Shown here one piece after another: positions 53,181-61,233 of a DNA stretch of 64,000 nt (positions within the stretch are counted from its first letter, which is position 1; each line of letters begins with the position of its first letter). The notes under the pieces are model-generated. The model saw nothing but the letters and a program-made list of their open reading frames with translations, did not search any database and was not told where the DNA came from. The DNA is from Paenibacillaceae bacterium (lineage in GTDB: Bacteria; Bacillota; Bacilli; Paenibacillales; Paenibacillaceae), in NCBI GenBank assembly GCA_004134985.1, contig REGQ01000060.1, positions 1-64,000 of the forward strand, written 5' to 3'. The translations under genes were made by a program, and so were the position numbers.

Positions 53181-54125
53181 ATGAGAATTTTATTTTTCGG
53201 TAGAGGTGTAATATCGACCCAATATGCTTGGGCTTTTGAAAAGGCAGGGCATACAGTTGAGTTTTACGTTAGAAAAGGGAGAAAAGAAACCTTCGGAAGC
53301 AACATAGAGCTTGAAATGTGGGACGCACGAAGAGGGAAACAGCTAATAAAAGAAAGCTGGAACGTCAAACTGCATGAGGAGATGAGTCCAAATTATGATC
53401 TCATTATTGTGAGTGTCAACACGGAACAACTTCCAGAAGCAGCACAATTACTATCGACTGCTGCTGGAAACACCCCTGTCCTAATATTCAATAACGTTTG
53501 GCAAGATTTGAAATCATCGATCTCACCATTGTCTATGAACAATGTTGTCTTTGGGTTCCCAGGAGGAGGAGGAGGCATTGCGGACAATAGGCTTAGAGGC
53601 GGCTTTTTGAAAATGCTATTTCTGGAAAAACCACGGGTAGGCACTGAACAAATTAACAACAAGGTCAAAGAACTATTTGAAAGTGCCCATTTTAAAATTA
53701 GTTGGATAAAGGATATGCAAAACTGGCTATGGGGTCACTTTGCCATGAATGCGGCTATAGAGACCGAGGTGTTAAAACTGGGAAGTTTTCCAGCACTCAT
53801 GAATCATAGTGACTCATTCGCAAATGTTGGTAAGAATATGAGGGAAATTATCCCTGTACTTAAAGCAAGAGGCGGAAAGATTGATACGATTTCTCTATTG
53901 TTGACTAAGATTCCACCGGCACTTCTCGGCACGCTTTTTAACAAGGTTATTTTTGCAAAGGGCAGCTTACCACGACTTTTCATCGAATACAACAATAGTA
54001 AAGCAGGTTTTGCGGTACTTGAAGTTGTGAGAGAAGCAAAAAAGTTAGGTATACCTTTACCACGTCTTACTGTGGCATTTGAAAACAATGAACAACACAA
54101 AGCTATTGAAAATTCCATATCATAA
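53181..54125 (+). CDS. Ketopantoate reductase-like NAD(P)H oxidoreductase (ApbA/PanE family)
   Basis: A 314-residue protein with N-terminal Rossmann fold (ILFFGRGVISTQYAWAFEKA) and a C-terminal helical ApbA_C-type domain. The family reduces 2-ketopantoate to pantoate, but members near a TetR gene often act on other substrates. The usual catalytic Lys region is divergent, so I do not assign panE. AGGAGG lies before the ATG. The C-terminus appears complete. Confidence 0.8.
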   Translation: MRILFFGRGVISTQYAWAFEKAGHTVEFYVRKGRKETFGSNIELEMWDARRGKQLIKESWNVKLHEEMSPNYDLIIVSVNTEQLPEAAQLLSTAAGNTPVLIFNNVWQDLKSSISPLSMNNVVFGFPGGGGGIADNRLRGGFLKMLFLEKPRVGTEQINNKVKELFESAHFKISWIKDMQNWLWGHFAMNAAIETEVLKLGSFPALMNHSDSFANVGKNMREIIPVLKARGGKIDTISLLLTKIPPALLGTLFNKVIFAKGSLPRLFIEYNNSKAGFAVLEVVREAKKLGIPLPRLTVAFENNEQHKAIENSIS

Positions 54126-54174
54126 AAATTTGCAGGATTCTCTGTCATCATGCGGATAATTTTGGCCTTAGATT

Positions 54175-54555
54175 CTATTTTGTTCCAAGCCTTTCCTTCA
54201 TTGAGCTTAGCTTTTGATTATCGTGGTATGCACCCGCCCGTATCACAGCGTTAATACCACGAAGATTTTGTACGCTTTCTATGGGGTTGGCGTCCAGAAG
54301 GACCCAATCGGCGTTTTTGCCAGTATCCACGGTCCCCATATCATTCATCCGGTCCAGAAATCCAACCCCTTTCAGGGTTGTCATCTGAAGAACATGAAGC
54401 GACGGGATACCGGCCTTCTCCAACTCGTCAAATTCCTGGTGGAGCGAATAGCCTGCCGTGTTCCAACTGTCTCCGGAGCCCCCGTCTGTGCCCGTCATCA
54501 TCTTGATGTTTATGATCAAATAGAAATAAGGAACTCCTACGCTTCGGCGCCTCAC
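54175..54555 (-). pseudogene. C-terminal fragment of an amidohydrolase
   Basis: Residues from IKMMTGTDGGSGDSW through GTVDTGKNADWVLLDANPIE match the last third of imidazolonepropionase-like amidohydrolases, including the metal-binding Asp in TGTDGG. The N-terminal barrel and the HxH motif are missing. The first 17 codons (MRRRSVGVPYFYLIINI) are out of family. It ends with a stop at 54175. Confidence 0.7.
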
Positions 54556-54948
54556 ACGAAGCGCTGGCTCCCGGGCTCCGAAGACTGAACGTGGAGATCG
54601 CCTCCCCCTTACTACCCGAGTCGCTCATTTTGGACTTGGATTCCACCGTAGAGACGGTCTACGGCAACCAACAGGGAGCGGCGGTTGGCTTTAACAGCCA
54701 GAAGCGCGGGCGTAAGAGTTTCAATTAATATGTTCATCTGATCTCGTACCCCAACACCATACACCTGATAAACTGGAAAACTTGATATTGTTCGGAAGAA
54801 CATCAACTCTACTAATGATTATATAAAACTATTCTCCATCCGACGAACGGAAGCCTCATCAAATGCCCTGCGCTGAATTAATTACTTTGGTTATAACAAA
54901 TATAGCCCGAACTTTAGAAGCTTTGGGCAAAGTAGCTATTTATTAAAG
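54556..54948. other. Decayed sequence upstream of the amidohydrolase fragment
   Basis: A minus-strand frame at 54612-54806 (LIETLTPALLAVKANRRSLL, VAVDRLYGG) looks coding but has no start or recognised family. It may be a piece of a different gene. Confidence 0.35.
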
Positions 54949-55013
54949 CAGATAAATGTGGCTCCAAAACACTACTCCCTAACCAACAACAACAGCACTC
55001 CACATGTGTCGAC
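54904..55013 (-). repeat. rlmD-tail scar R7 with degraded hairpin
   Basis: The minus strand reads GACACATGTGGAGTGCTGTT..., then GGAGCCACATTTATCTG, followed by a decayed AGCCCGAA hairpin (54904-54929). The tail frame is shifted by a small deletion (HVEC then CCCW). Confidence 0.75.
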
Positions 55014-55311
55014 TCCCGTATTTTAAACACCAATCTGTAACTTTAACATCGCTGCTTCCACTCTCAACTCAATTTTCCGCTGTAACAGCATGCGCGATAC
55101 GCATCACCGTATCACCGCAAAAGCGAAAAAACTCTTCATGAAATATATCCATGAAGAGTTCATTCCATAGGATTCCGCTTATAGAATCGAGGGTTCGTGA
55201 GGGTGTCGATTCATAATGATATCGATGTCTTCACCACTAAGCCAAAGGAAGACTATTTATACGAATCATACTTTGCACAATTGGCTGATGAACGCCCTAT
55301 TTGCGTCCAAT
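55014..55311. other. Intergenic region with short coding remnant
   Basis: The minus strand at about 55187-55260 encodes VFLWLSGEDIDIIMNRHPHE, then PSIL-stop, which looks like the last residues of a lost protein. The terminator at 55130 follows it. Confidence 0.4.
55130..55160 (-). terminator. Strong leftward terminator
   Basis: AACTCTTCATG / CATGAAGAGTT, an 11-bp perfect stem with a 9-base loop; on the minus strand TTTTTTCG follows. It serves the aldo/keto reductase transcript or the remnant directly before it. Confidence 0.85.
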
Positions 55312-56283
55312 TTATACCAATTGATGTGGTGTATACAGTTCTTCTAAACTCGTGATTTCTTCAGGTGACAATTTAACCGACAATGCCGAAACCGAATCTT
55401 CGAGATGGCTGATTTTGGTCGATCCGATAATCGGGGCTGTGACCTCTTCTTTTTGCAGCAACCATGCAAGAGCAACCTGTGCGCGTGGAATTCCTCGGTT
55501 AGCGGCAACTTCCGCAACTCTTTCCGCGACTTTACGATCAGCCTCTTCCGTTTTAATAAACAACGCCTTTGCTACCTGGTCATTCTCGGATCGCGAGGTC
55601 TGCTCATTCCAATCACGGGTTAACCGACCTGCAGCCAAAGGCAGGTAAGGAGTGACGCCAACTCCCTCATCTTTGCAAAGGGGGAGCATCTCTCTTTCTT
55701 CTTCCCGATAGAGCAAGTTAAGTCTATTTTCCATGGAAATGAATCGTGTCCAGCCATTGCGTTCTGCGACATGCTGAGCTTTCGCAAACTGCCATGCCAA
55801 CATGGAAGATGCTCCGATGTATCTAACCTTGCCCGCCTTAACTAAATCGTGAAGAGCCTCCATTGTCTCCTCAATTGGCGTATTAGGATCCCAACGATGG
55901 ATCTGGTACAAATCAACGTAATCTGTCCCAAGCCGTCTTAGACTATTATCAATTTCGGTCATGATGACTTTGCGGGAAAGCCCCATTGCATTCGGGCCTT
56001 TGCGCATTGGAACAAATACCTTTGTACTGATGACGACTTCGTTACGACGAGCGAAATCATTTAAAGCACGCCCGAGAAATTCTTCACTTGTTCCGTCGGA
56101 ATACATATTAGCACTACTAAAAAAGTTGAAGCCCAATTCGAGTGCCTTTTTAATAATCGGTCTGCTTTGCTCTTCATTCAACGACCATGGGGTATTGCCG
56201 CGTTCAGGTACTCCGAAGCTCATAGTTCCAAGGCTTAACTTTGAAACCTCTAATCCGCTACGTCCAAGTTTTACATATTCCAC
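55312..56283 (-). CDS. Aldo/keto reductase with altered catalytic Asp
   Basis: A 323-residue (beta/alpha)8 oxidoreductase. The start is taken as GTG at 56283 (MEYVKLGRSGLEVS), with AAGGAG 11 bases upstream. Catalytic Tyr (NMYSDG), Lys (STKVFVP) and His (YQIHRW) of the tetrad are present. The Asp normally found in FFDTAxxY is Ser here (FFSSANMY). NADPH-binding residues near the C-terminus (PIIGSTKISHLED) are typical. It is divergent from a MarR gene, with three palindromes between them, so expression is probably induced by an electrophile or oxidant. Confidence 0.88.
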   Translation of the reverse strand: MEYVKLGRSGLEVSKLSLGTMSFGVPERGNTPWSLNEEQSRPIIKKALELGFNFFSSANMYSDGTSEEFLGRALNDFARRNEVVISTKVFVPMRKGPNAMGLSRKVIMTEIDNSLRRLGTDYVDLYQIHRWDPNTPIEETMEALHDLVKAGKVRYIGASSMLAWQFAKAQHVAERNGWTRFISMENRLNLLYREEEREMLPLCKDEGVGVTPYLPLAAGRLTRDWNEQTSRSENDQVAKALFIKTEEADRKVAERVAEVAANRGIPRAQVALAWLLQKEEVTAPIIGSTKISHLEDSVSALSVKLSPEEITSLEELYTPHQLV

Positions 56284-56325
56284 TTGATAACACACTCCTT
56301 AAGTATAATTGGAAGGTATCCACAA

Positions 56326-56341
56326 AGTTGACGTGTCAACT
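56326..56341. promoter_or_regulatory. MarR operator 1
   Basis: AGTTGACGTGTCAACT, a palindrome with 7-base arms. It lies nearest to the aldo/keto reductase start and covers that gene's promoter region. Confidence 0.8.
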
Positions 56342-56365
56342 AAGAATTTTTCGGATCGCTCTTTT

Positions 56366-56381
56366 GGTTGACACGTCAACC
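56366..56381. promoter_or_regulatory. MarR operator 2
   Basis: GGTTGACACGTCAACC, the same palindrome, 40 bases from operator 1. Confidence 0.8.
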
Positions 56382-56403
56382 TGTATGCACTTTAACACCT
56401 TGC

Positions 56404-56419
56404 GGTTGATATGTCAACC
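56404..56419. promoter_or_regulatory. MarR operator 3, inside the marR promoter
   Basis: GGTTGATATGTCAACC, 38 bases from operator 2. It lies in the 18-base spacer between TTGCGG (56400-56405) and TATTAT (56424-56429). Confidence 0.75.
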
Positions 56420-56435
56420 GTGGTATTATACTTGT

Positions 56436-56873
56436 ATGGATATAAACGAATTAAACGAAGATGAAATGCGAATATGGAATATGTGGAAAGGCTCCTTTAA
56501 ACGAATCTTCGGTCGCGTTGTGAAAGAGATGTCTGAACACACAGGACTATCTGAGGGGGATTTTGGAGTATTAGACCGGTTAGTCCAATTCGGGGACGGT
56601 AAGCTTCGGCAACAGGAACTAGCTGACTCTATGGACTGGGATAAGAGTAGATTATCCCATCATTTAACTCGAATGGAAAAACGTGGTATTATTCTAAGAA
56701 AACCATTAGACGCAAATCGCGGTGTTCAGATCGTCATTACATCTGTCGGAAAATCAGCTTTGGATGATGCCCTTCCCATCGTTTCAAAGGCAATACGCAA
56801 GCATTTTCTGGATCAATTAACCGATCAAGACATTGAGTCGATTACGAAGCTCGCGGAAAGAACAAAAAAGTGA
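56436..56873 (+). CDS. MarR-family regulator
   Basis: A 145-residue protein with a winged helix (QQELADSMDWDKSRLSHHLT, RMEKRGIILRK) and the family's dimerising end helices. The open frame extends 65 codons further upstream, but that part covers the operators and is not conserved-looking, so the ATG at 56436 is used. There is no ribosome site before it, and the -10 box ends six bases upstream, so the message is predicted to be leaderless. It should repress itself and the divergent aldo/keto reductase. Confidence 0.88.
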   Translation: MDINELNEDEMRIWNMWKGSFKRIFGRVVKEMSEHTGLSEGDFGVLDRLVQFGDGKLRQQELADSMDWDKSRLSHHLTRMEKRGIILRKPLDANRGVQIVITSVGKSALDDALPIVSKAIRKHFLDQLTDQDIESITKLAERTKK

Positions 56874-56913
56874 TCTTAGCCTCAGGTAGAGCCCTGTTGC
56901 CTTGATCGCTTTT
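56866..56913 (+). terminator. Terminator of marR
   Basis: AAAAGTGATC pairs with GATCGCTTTT (one G-U), followed by a T run (TTTTTTTTG including stem bases). The left arm overlaps the stop codon. Confidence 0.75.
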
Positions 56914-57165
56914 TTTTGTGTTCTCCATGTCCATGCTACATATATCGAAACCGACAAGAAACTGAACCAGTTCCTTCCCTCTATCAACACCCTCCGAGCT
57001 TCCCCACAACCAAATTTTTCGCCGTTACTTGTGGTACGGTTCTCCGCGATTTACCTTAACTGCTCGTTAGTCTAATAACAGACCTAAGTGTACAGAAATA
57101 TAAAAATCAAAACAATTGAGCAATACTGTCACATCTCATTTATTGATCCAGAACCATCATTATTA

Positions 57166-57203
57166 AGTACTCCACATGTGTCGAGTTGACAGGGAGTACA
57201 GGC
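57166..57203 (-). repeat. rlmD-tail scar R8
   Basis: The minus strand encodes PVLPVNSTHVEYLIMMVLDQ-stop. The part before CACATGTGGAG matches scar R3 (CTGTACTYCCTGTCA); the part after it diverges from the other scars. Confidence 0.7.
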
Positions 57204-57516
57204 ATTAAAATCGAACTGGAATGGCATTTGCCCTTGTCCCCCTATCGGGCGTTTTTTCTTTATTCGGTAAATAGTATTCCCGGTGACGTACAACGTCATA
57301 TGCGGCGAATGTGGGCTACTGACAACGAAAGAAGAAGACGGCTCGGCGGGGAACGTCGTCCTTTCGCTTCCGATCGAAAAAACGATAAGTTAAGTATAGC
57401 CGGGCATGTCACAATATGGAACATGACATTTCAAAAAATTGCGCGTGAATTAAGTACGCCTTTTGTGGCACCGACATACACCCGTTCCCCCGGTGTACCC
57501 CTTCGCGATTACGTTT

Positions 57517-57549
57517 GAATTTCAGTTTCAAAAACGAATAGACGCCGAT
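57517..57549. repeat. Direct repeat left of blaR1-blaI
   Basis: TTTGAATTTCAGTTTCAAAA, then ACGAATAGACGCCGAT. A related sequence lies at 59783-59818 in the same orientation, on the other side of the BlaR1-BlaI pair. Confidence 0.5.
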
Positions 57550-57596
57550 CATTTAGACCGACGCCGATTAGTTCTTCAAAAAACGGTAAACCCCCT

Positions 57597-59270
57597 TTAT
57601 TTCGTCACGATAAAGTTAGGGAGATTTTTTTCAAGATACTTAATTCTTTCCGAATAATCTTGTTTTGCATGAGTTTCCGAAAGTATATTGTTCGACACTA
57701 ACAAGTCATAAAATGATTTCAGCATCTGGGCTGATATAGCGGAAGTAATCATCATTCTTTGACCGTCGATCAGAACAGAAGATATTTTTTCAGGCTGTAC
57801 AAGTTCAATCTGTACGCCGTTCCTGTCGATTATGAAATACATCTCTTTTACATTTTCAAACACTAAATGTTTTACTTCTGCCCCGTTTGCCAAGCGACTC
57901 TGAACTTCTTTCATTGAATAGCCCGGAATCGGATCATTTATCAGCAGCCATTTTGCAAAATCTTTTGCATCGACTTCATCTGTATCATATTTTTTCCAAA
58001 CCGCGCCATTATCTTTGCTTATCTGTATTGTGTTATCCATCATGACCCGTAAATATATTTCGTTGTCCACATAAACTGCACGATACTTTGAAGCCATAAG
58101 GCTATCTATCAACTTCGGTACATCATATTTCTTGTTGAATGTTAAATCGTGCGGCATTAAATCTGTAGTGGTGGCACCTTGAGATAATGCGGGCACTATT
58201 TCTGTAGTGATGGCACCTTGATATAATGCCACTATTTCGGCTGAAGGTTCGGCTGTAGGATTGTAGACACCCGTAGAAGCTTCCGTTTTGTCCAATGCAG
58301 AAGTCGCAAAGATGATAACGACACTTGCTACAAGTCCAATAGCGAGCAGCGTCGTGGTAATAGTGATTCTCTTGGTTTTCATGATCGATATAATCCTTTC
58401 TTCGGTCGAGTTTTTGGAAAAGCTACTAATCATCGGCGACAAACCGATTTTCTTTTCTTCCAAACGTACAAGTGCCCTAGCATAAGTAGGTTTCGTGTCT
58501 TCCCCAAATTTTCGTATGACTGTTTCATCGCAGAATAGCTCGATATCACGGTTAGCAAGGATATACATAACCCATACAAAAGGGTTGAACCAATGGACGC
58601 ATACGCTAGTGGCAAGAATCCATTTTTTTAGTGTGTCGAATCGCTTGATGTGCGTAAATTCGTGGGTCAGGATAAGCGCAAGTTGTTTCTCATCGTCATA
58701 ATCTAAATTTTTCGGCAAGAGTACAACAGGTCGAAAAATACCGTATGTAAGCGGAGTAGAAATATTATCGAGTTGCCTGATTTGAACATCTCGCCATAAC
58801 AAATTTGAATGCTGCCATTTTCTTATAAAATCGTTTCTAATAGGTACAGCCATTTTGTAGATTTTGCGATACCTTAAATGCGGAATGATAAAAAATAAAG
58901 CACATAACGTAAAACCAACTAACCACACCCATACAATAGGCGATATTTGTGAAGCTGTCTCCAATGGCATAATCGGCGCGGTCAAATGTTCTGTAATTGG
59001 TGGCATGATTACCGTAGTTCCATTAACAAATGTTGAACTTTCTCGCGTGGAAATCAATTTTGGCGCTGTAAACATTCTGCTTATATGTTCCGCTGCCGTA
59101 AAAATGCTAAATTGCGATTGAACTGAAACAGGTACAAGCAATTGAATTAATGCAACACCCCAAAGAAACATAAAGGTCATTTTGGGCAGCTTGTGAATAA
59201 GCAAGGAACGTAAGAAAATCACTGCAAGAATAAAGACAGAAGCCGAGATACTTATTTGAAGTAACGACAT
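57597..59270 (-). CDS. BlaR1/MecR1-type M56 membrane metallopeptidase
   Basis: A 557-residue protein. Four membrane spans surround a cytoplasmic zinc protease with HEFTH (about residue 206) and the downstream ELFCDE motif, as in BlaR1. After the last span (about 300-330) the extracellular part is not a penicillin-binding domain but an unrelated 230-residue region, so the signal is probably not a beta-lactam. Two near-identical short repeats lie in it (ALYQGAITTEIV, ALSQGATTTDLM). AGGTGATGGG precedes the ATG. It starts 9 bases after blaI: one operon. Confidence 0.87.
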   Translation of the reverse strand: MSLLQISISASVFILAVIFLRSLLIHKLPKMTFMFLWGVALIQLLVPVSVQSQFSIFTAAEHISRMFTAPKLISTRESSTFVNGTTVIMPPITEHLTAPIMPLETASQISPIVWVWLVGFTLCALFFIIPHLRYRKIYKMAVPIRNDFIRKWQHSNLLWRDVQIRQLDNISTPLTYGIFRPVVLLPKNLDYDDEKQLALILTHEFTHIKRFDTLKKWILATSVCVHWFNPFVWVMYILANRDIELFCDETVIRKFGEDTKPTYARALVRLEEKKIGLSPMISSFSKNSTEERIISIMKTKRITITTTLLAIGLVASVVIIFATSALDKTEASTGVYNPTAEPSAEIVALYQGAITTEIVPALSQGATTTDLMPHDLTFNKKYDVPKLIDSLMASKYRAVYVDNEIYLRVMMDNTIQISKDNGAVWKKYDTDEVDAKDFAKWLLINDPIPGYSMKEVQSRLANGAEVKHLVFENVKEMYFIIDRNGVQIELVQPEKISSVLIDGQRMMITSAISAQMLKSFYDLLVSNNILSETHAKQDYSERIKYLEKNLPNFIVTK

Positions 59271-59279
59271 CCCATCACC

Positions 59280-59633
59280 TCATTCCATGCTATCAATAAG
59301 ACGTTTCAAGCGGTTAATTTCTTCTGTCGACAGTCGTTTCTGTCCCAACAATGAAGCAATCAGTCTGTCGGGGGCGCCATCATACATTTTATTTATCAGT
59401 TCCGTTGTTTCGTGTTCTTGAGCCTGCTCTCGTGTAACAACCGCATGGCAAACGAAATTAGGCTCATGCCGCTCGATCGCCCCTTTATCAAGGCATCTCT
59501 TGATGATGGTATACGTTGTTGTTTTACTCCAACCTACTTTTTCTTTTGCAATTTCTGCAATTCTCTTTGCGGGGGTATCGCCTTCTTTCCACAAGATTTC
59601 CATAATATTAAGCTCGCTATCGAATAACTTCAT
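59280..59633 (-). CDS. BlaI/MecI/CopY-family repressor
   Basis: 117 residues from the ATG at 59633 (GAGGTG upstream); an ATG eight codons earlier lacks a ribosome site. The winged helix (SELNIMEILWKEGDTPAKRI, WSKTTTYTIIKRCLDKGAIE) and C-terminal dimerisation helices fit BlaI. The Asn/Phe cleavage-site region of staphylococcal BlaI is not obviously conserved. Two palindromes upstream are its operators. On signal, the BlaR1 protease would inactivate it. Confidence 0.88.
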   Translation of the reverse strand: MKLFDSELNIMEILWKEGDTPAKRIAEIAKEKVGWSKTTTYTIIKRCLDKGAIERHEPNFVCHAVVTREQAQEHETTELINKMYDGAPDRLIASLLGQKRLSTEEINRLKRLIDSME

Positions 59634-59661
59634 AACCAAATGAAACACCTCGTTCATATAT

Positions 59662-59679
59662 ATTCTACTGCTGTAGAAT
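59662..59679. promoter_or_regulatory. BlaI operator 1
   Basis: ATTCTACTGCTGTAGAAT, a palindrome with 7-base arms and a TAC-TGTA core typical of BlaI/MecI/CopY sites. Confidence 0.75.
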
Positions 59680-59690
59680 CACATATTAAC

Positions 59691-59708
59691 ATTTTACTGT
59701 AGTAGAAT
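59691..59708. promoter_or_regulatory. BlaI operator 2
   Basis: ATTTTACTGTAGTAGAAT, the same palindrome with one mismatch, 29 bases from operator 1. Confidence 0.7.
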
Positions 59709-59782
59709 CGTTTTGTCGATAGAGTCCTGTAATTTTCTTACACCAGTTCCAGCTTCCACATGCAGCCCTTCTTGATTGGCTT

Positions 59783-59818
59783 TGAATTTTTATATTCAAA
59801 ACGAAAAAGACGCCGATT
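59783..59818. repeat. Direct repeat right of blaR1-blaI
   Basis: TTTGAATTTTTATATTCAAA, then ACGAAAAAGACGCCGAT, related to 57517-57549. It also covers the end of the small frame at 59817. Confidence 0.5.
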
Positions 59819-60005
59819 ATTCGACGTCAATCCATCGTTTAATATCGCTTAAATATGCCCATTCTTCGGTGTTTCCGTCCGCCCATATGATATAGGCTTT
59901 ACTTATCCCGGCGTCGATTGCCTCGACCGTAAAGGCGGTATAGGCGTCGTTCAGTATCGCCGGGTATATTTCCCCCTCGACAAAGGTCATCGCGGTTGTA
60001 TTCAC
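59817..60005 (-). CDS. Small acidic protein of unknown function
   Basis: 62 residues (EGEIYPAILNDAYTAFTVEA, YIIWADGNTEEWAYLSDIKR), well-formed amino-acid composition. It sits downstream of a decayed resolvase gene on the same strand, overlapping its end, so it may belong to the same mobile element. No clear ribosome site and no family recognised. Confidence 0.45.
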   Translation of the reverse strand: MNTTAMTFVEGEIYPAILNDAYTAFTVEAIDAGISKAYIIWADGNTEEWAYLSDIKRWIDVE

Positions 60006-60228
60006 GCGTTCCCGCTGCCTTTTCGACGGTTTAACTCGCGATACAATGAACCCTTAGTTACGCCCGTTAAGTCTTGTATTTCAAGTACCGAATGAAGCTT
60101 GCTTTCGTATAGCTTGATCGCCTTGTCTAACTTCTTGGCGTTGGTTTTAGGGCGCCCGCCGTTCCTGCTGTGGATACCCGCGCGTATGCGATCTTCATTC
60201 GATCGTCGTCCCCTTCGTTATGTATTGT
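60004..60228 (-). pseudogene. C-terminal remnant of a small serine resolvase/invertase
   Basis: The minus strand encodes HSRNGGRPKTNAKKLDKAIK, then LYESKLHSVLEIQDLTGVTK, then GSLYRELNRRKGSGNA-stop: the linker and Hin-type helix-turn-helix of a resolvase. The catalytic domain is missing; a stop lies just upstream. This is a trace of a transposon or plasmid resolvase. Confidence 0.65.
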
Positions 60229-60407
60229 TCGAAAATAGTATCATAAACGTATGTTTTCGTTAATATGATTTTGGAACGAGTATCGTACCTAAATTAAAAC
60301 GGAATAGGGGACGAATCAAGACGATTCGGAATCGTTTCATAAATAATCGTTTTCGAACCGTTGGATTTTGTTATTTTAAGTTCAACGTAGGGCTGAACTT
60401 TACAAAG

Positions 60408-61170
60408 TCCGGCGTAAAATTGAAGCCGATAAACAAATTGTTATTGATAATGCCCATCCTGCACTAATTGCAGAAGAAGATTTTATAGCCGTTCAAGCAC
60501 TCATGAAGAAACGGGGCAAACACAAGAGTAACGGCAAAGAAAGCCTGTTCTCGTATATCGTCAAGTGTTCTGACTGCGGAAGCGGGATGCACTTCAAGCC
60601 CGACAGGCGTAACGGGGCGTATATTTGCGGCGGTTACGTTAAGCATACTTCGGCTTTCTGTTCGTCCCACATTATCGAACAACTGAAGCTTCTTAATGCC
60701 GTAAGAGAAGACTTGCAAGCCATAGCCAAGGATACGGTTAAAGCAGAGACGCTTTTCGGTATCGTTGAAGGCAAAGCTGCGGAATCCCAAGTTGCAGTTG
60801 CGAAGGAATTGAAGCGGCTAGAAAAGCAACTTAGCGAGACTAACGCCCGCTTCGATAGCTTACTGACCTTACATGTTGACGGGGTAATAACCACAGAGCA
60901 ATTTAAGCAGCAGAATGATCGTATACCCAACAACAAGAAGACCTTGCAAACAAAAAGGCAGAGCTAATATTGGCGTTGGAATCGAAACAGAATTTCGATC
61001 AACAGTTACACGCATTCAAAAAAGAAGTAGGACGTTTCATTACGCTTGACTTCGACGACGAGCAAGTAATGAAACAAGTCCTACAACGGCTAATCCACAA
61101 AATCGAAGTGTTTGAAGGCGAAAGAATTAAGATTCACTATAACCTTACTAATCCTTACGCCACCAACTAA
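60408..61170 (+). pseudogene. C-terminal remnant of a large serine recombinase
   Basis: From about 60408 the plus strand encodes IEADKQIVIDNAHPALIAEE, then DFIAVQALMKKRGK, which lies in the recombinase domain. It continues to a zinc-ribbon segment (CSDCGSGMHFKP) and a coiled coil. Near 60930 the frame shifts: QQNDRIPNNKK in one frame, QQQEDLANKKAELILALESK in the next. The end is EGERIKIHYNLTNPYATN. The whole catalytic domain is missing. It converges on scar R9. Confidence 0.75.
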
Positions 61171-61173
61171 GGT

Positions 61174-61197
61174 ACAGTCTATCGGGCTGTATCTTTT
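61174..61197. terminator. Hairpin between converging recombinase ends
   Basis: TACAG / CTGTA with a 9-base interior, followed on the plus strand by TCTTTTCTTTC. It can end the rightward recombinase remnant. Confidence 0.45.
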
Positions 61198-61198
61198 C

Positions 61199-61233
61199 TT
61201 TCAAGTCTTACTGTACACTCCACATGTGTCGTT
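61199..61233 (-). repeat. rlmD-tail scar R9, fused to the recombinase end
   Basis: The minus strand encodes THVECTVRLERKDTAR-stop in one frame. In another frame the same bases form the last codons (DTCGVYSKT) of the large serine recombinase. It lies exactly between two converging recombinase 3' ends. Confidence 0.7.

Larger units (their letters stand above)
56914..57596. other. Mostly gene-free region with scar R8 and decayed frames
   Basis: A plus-strand 110-codon frame (57186-57518) begins inside scar R8 and has no recognisable family. The sequence AAAACGAATAGACGCCGAT (57532-57550) recurs with changes at about 59800-59818. Confidence 0.4.
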
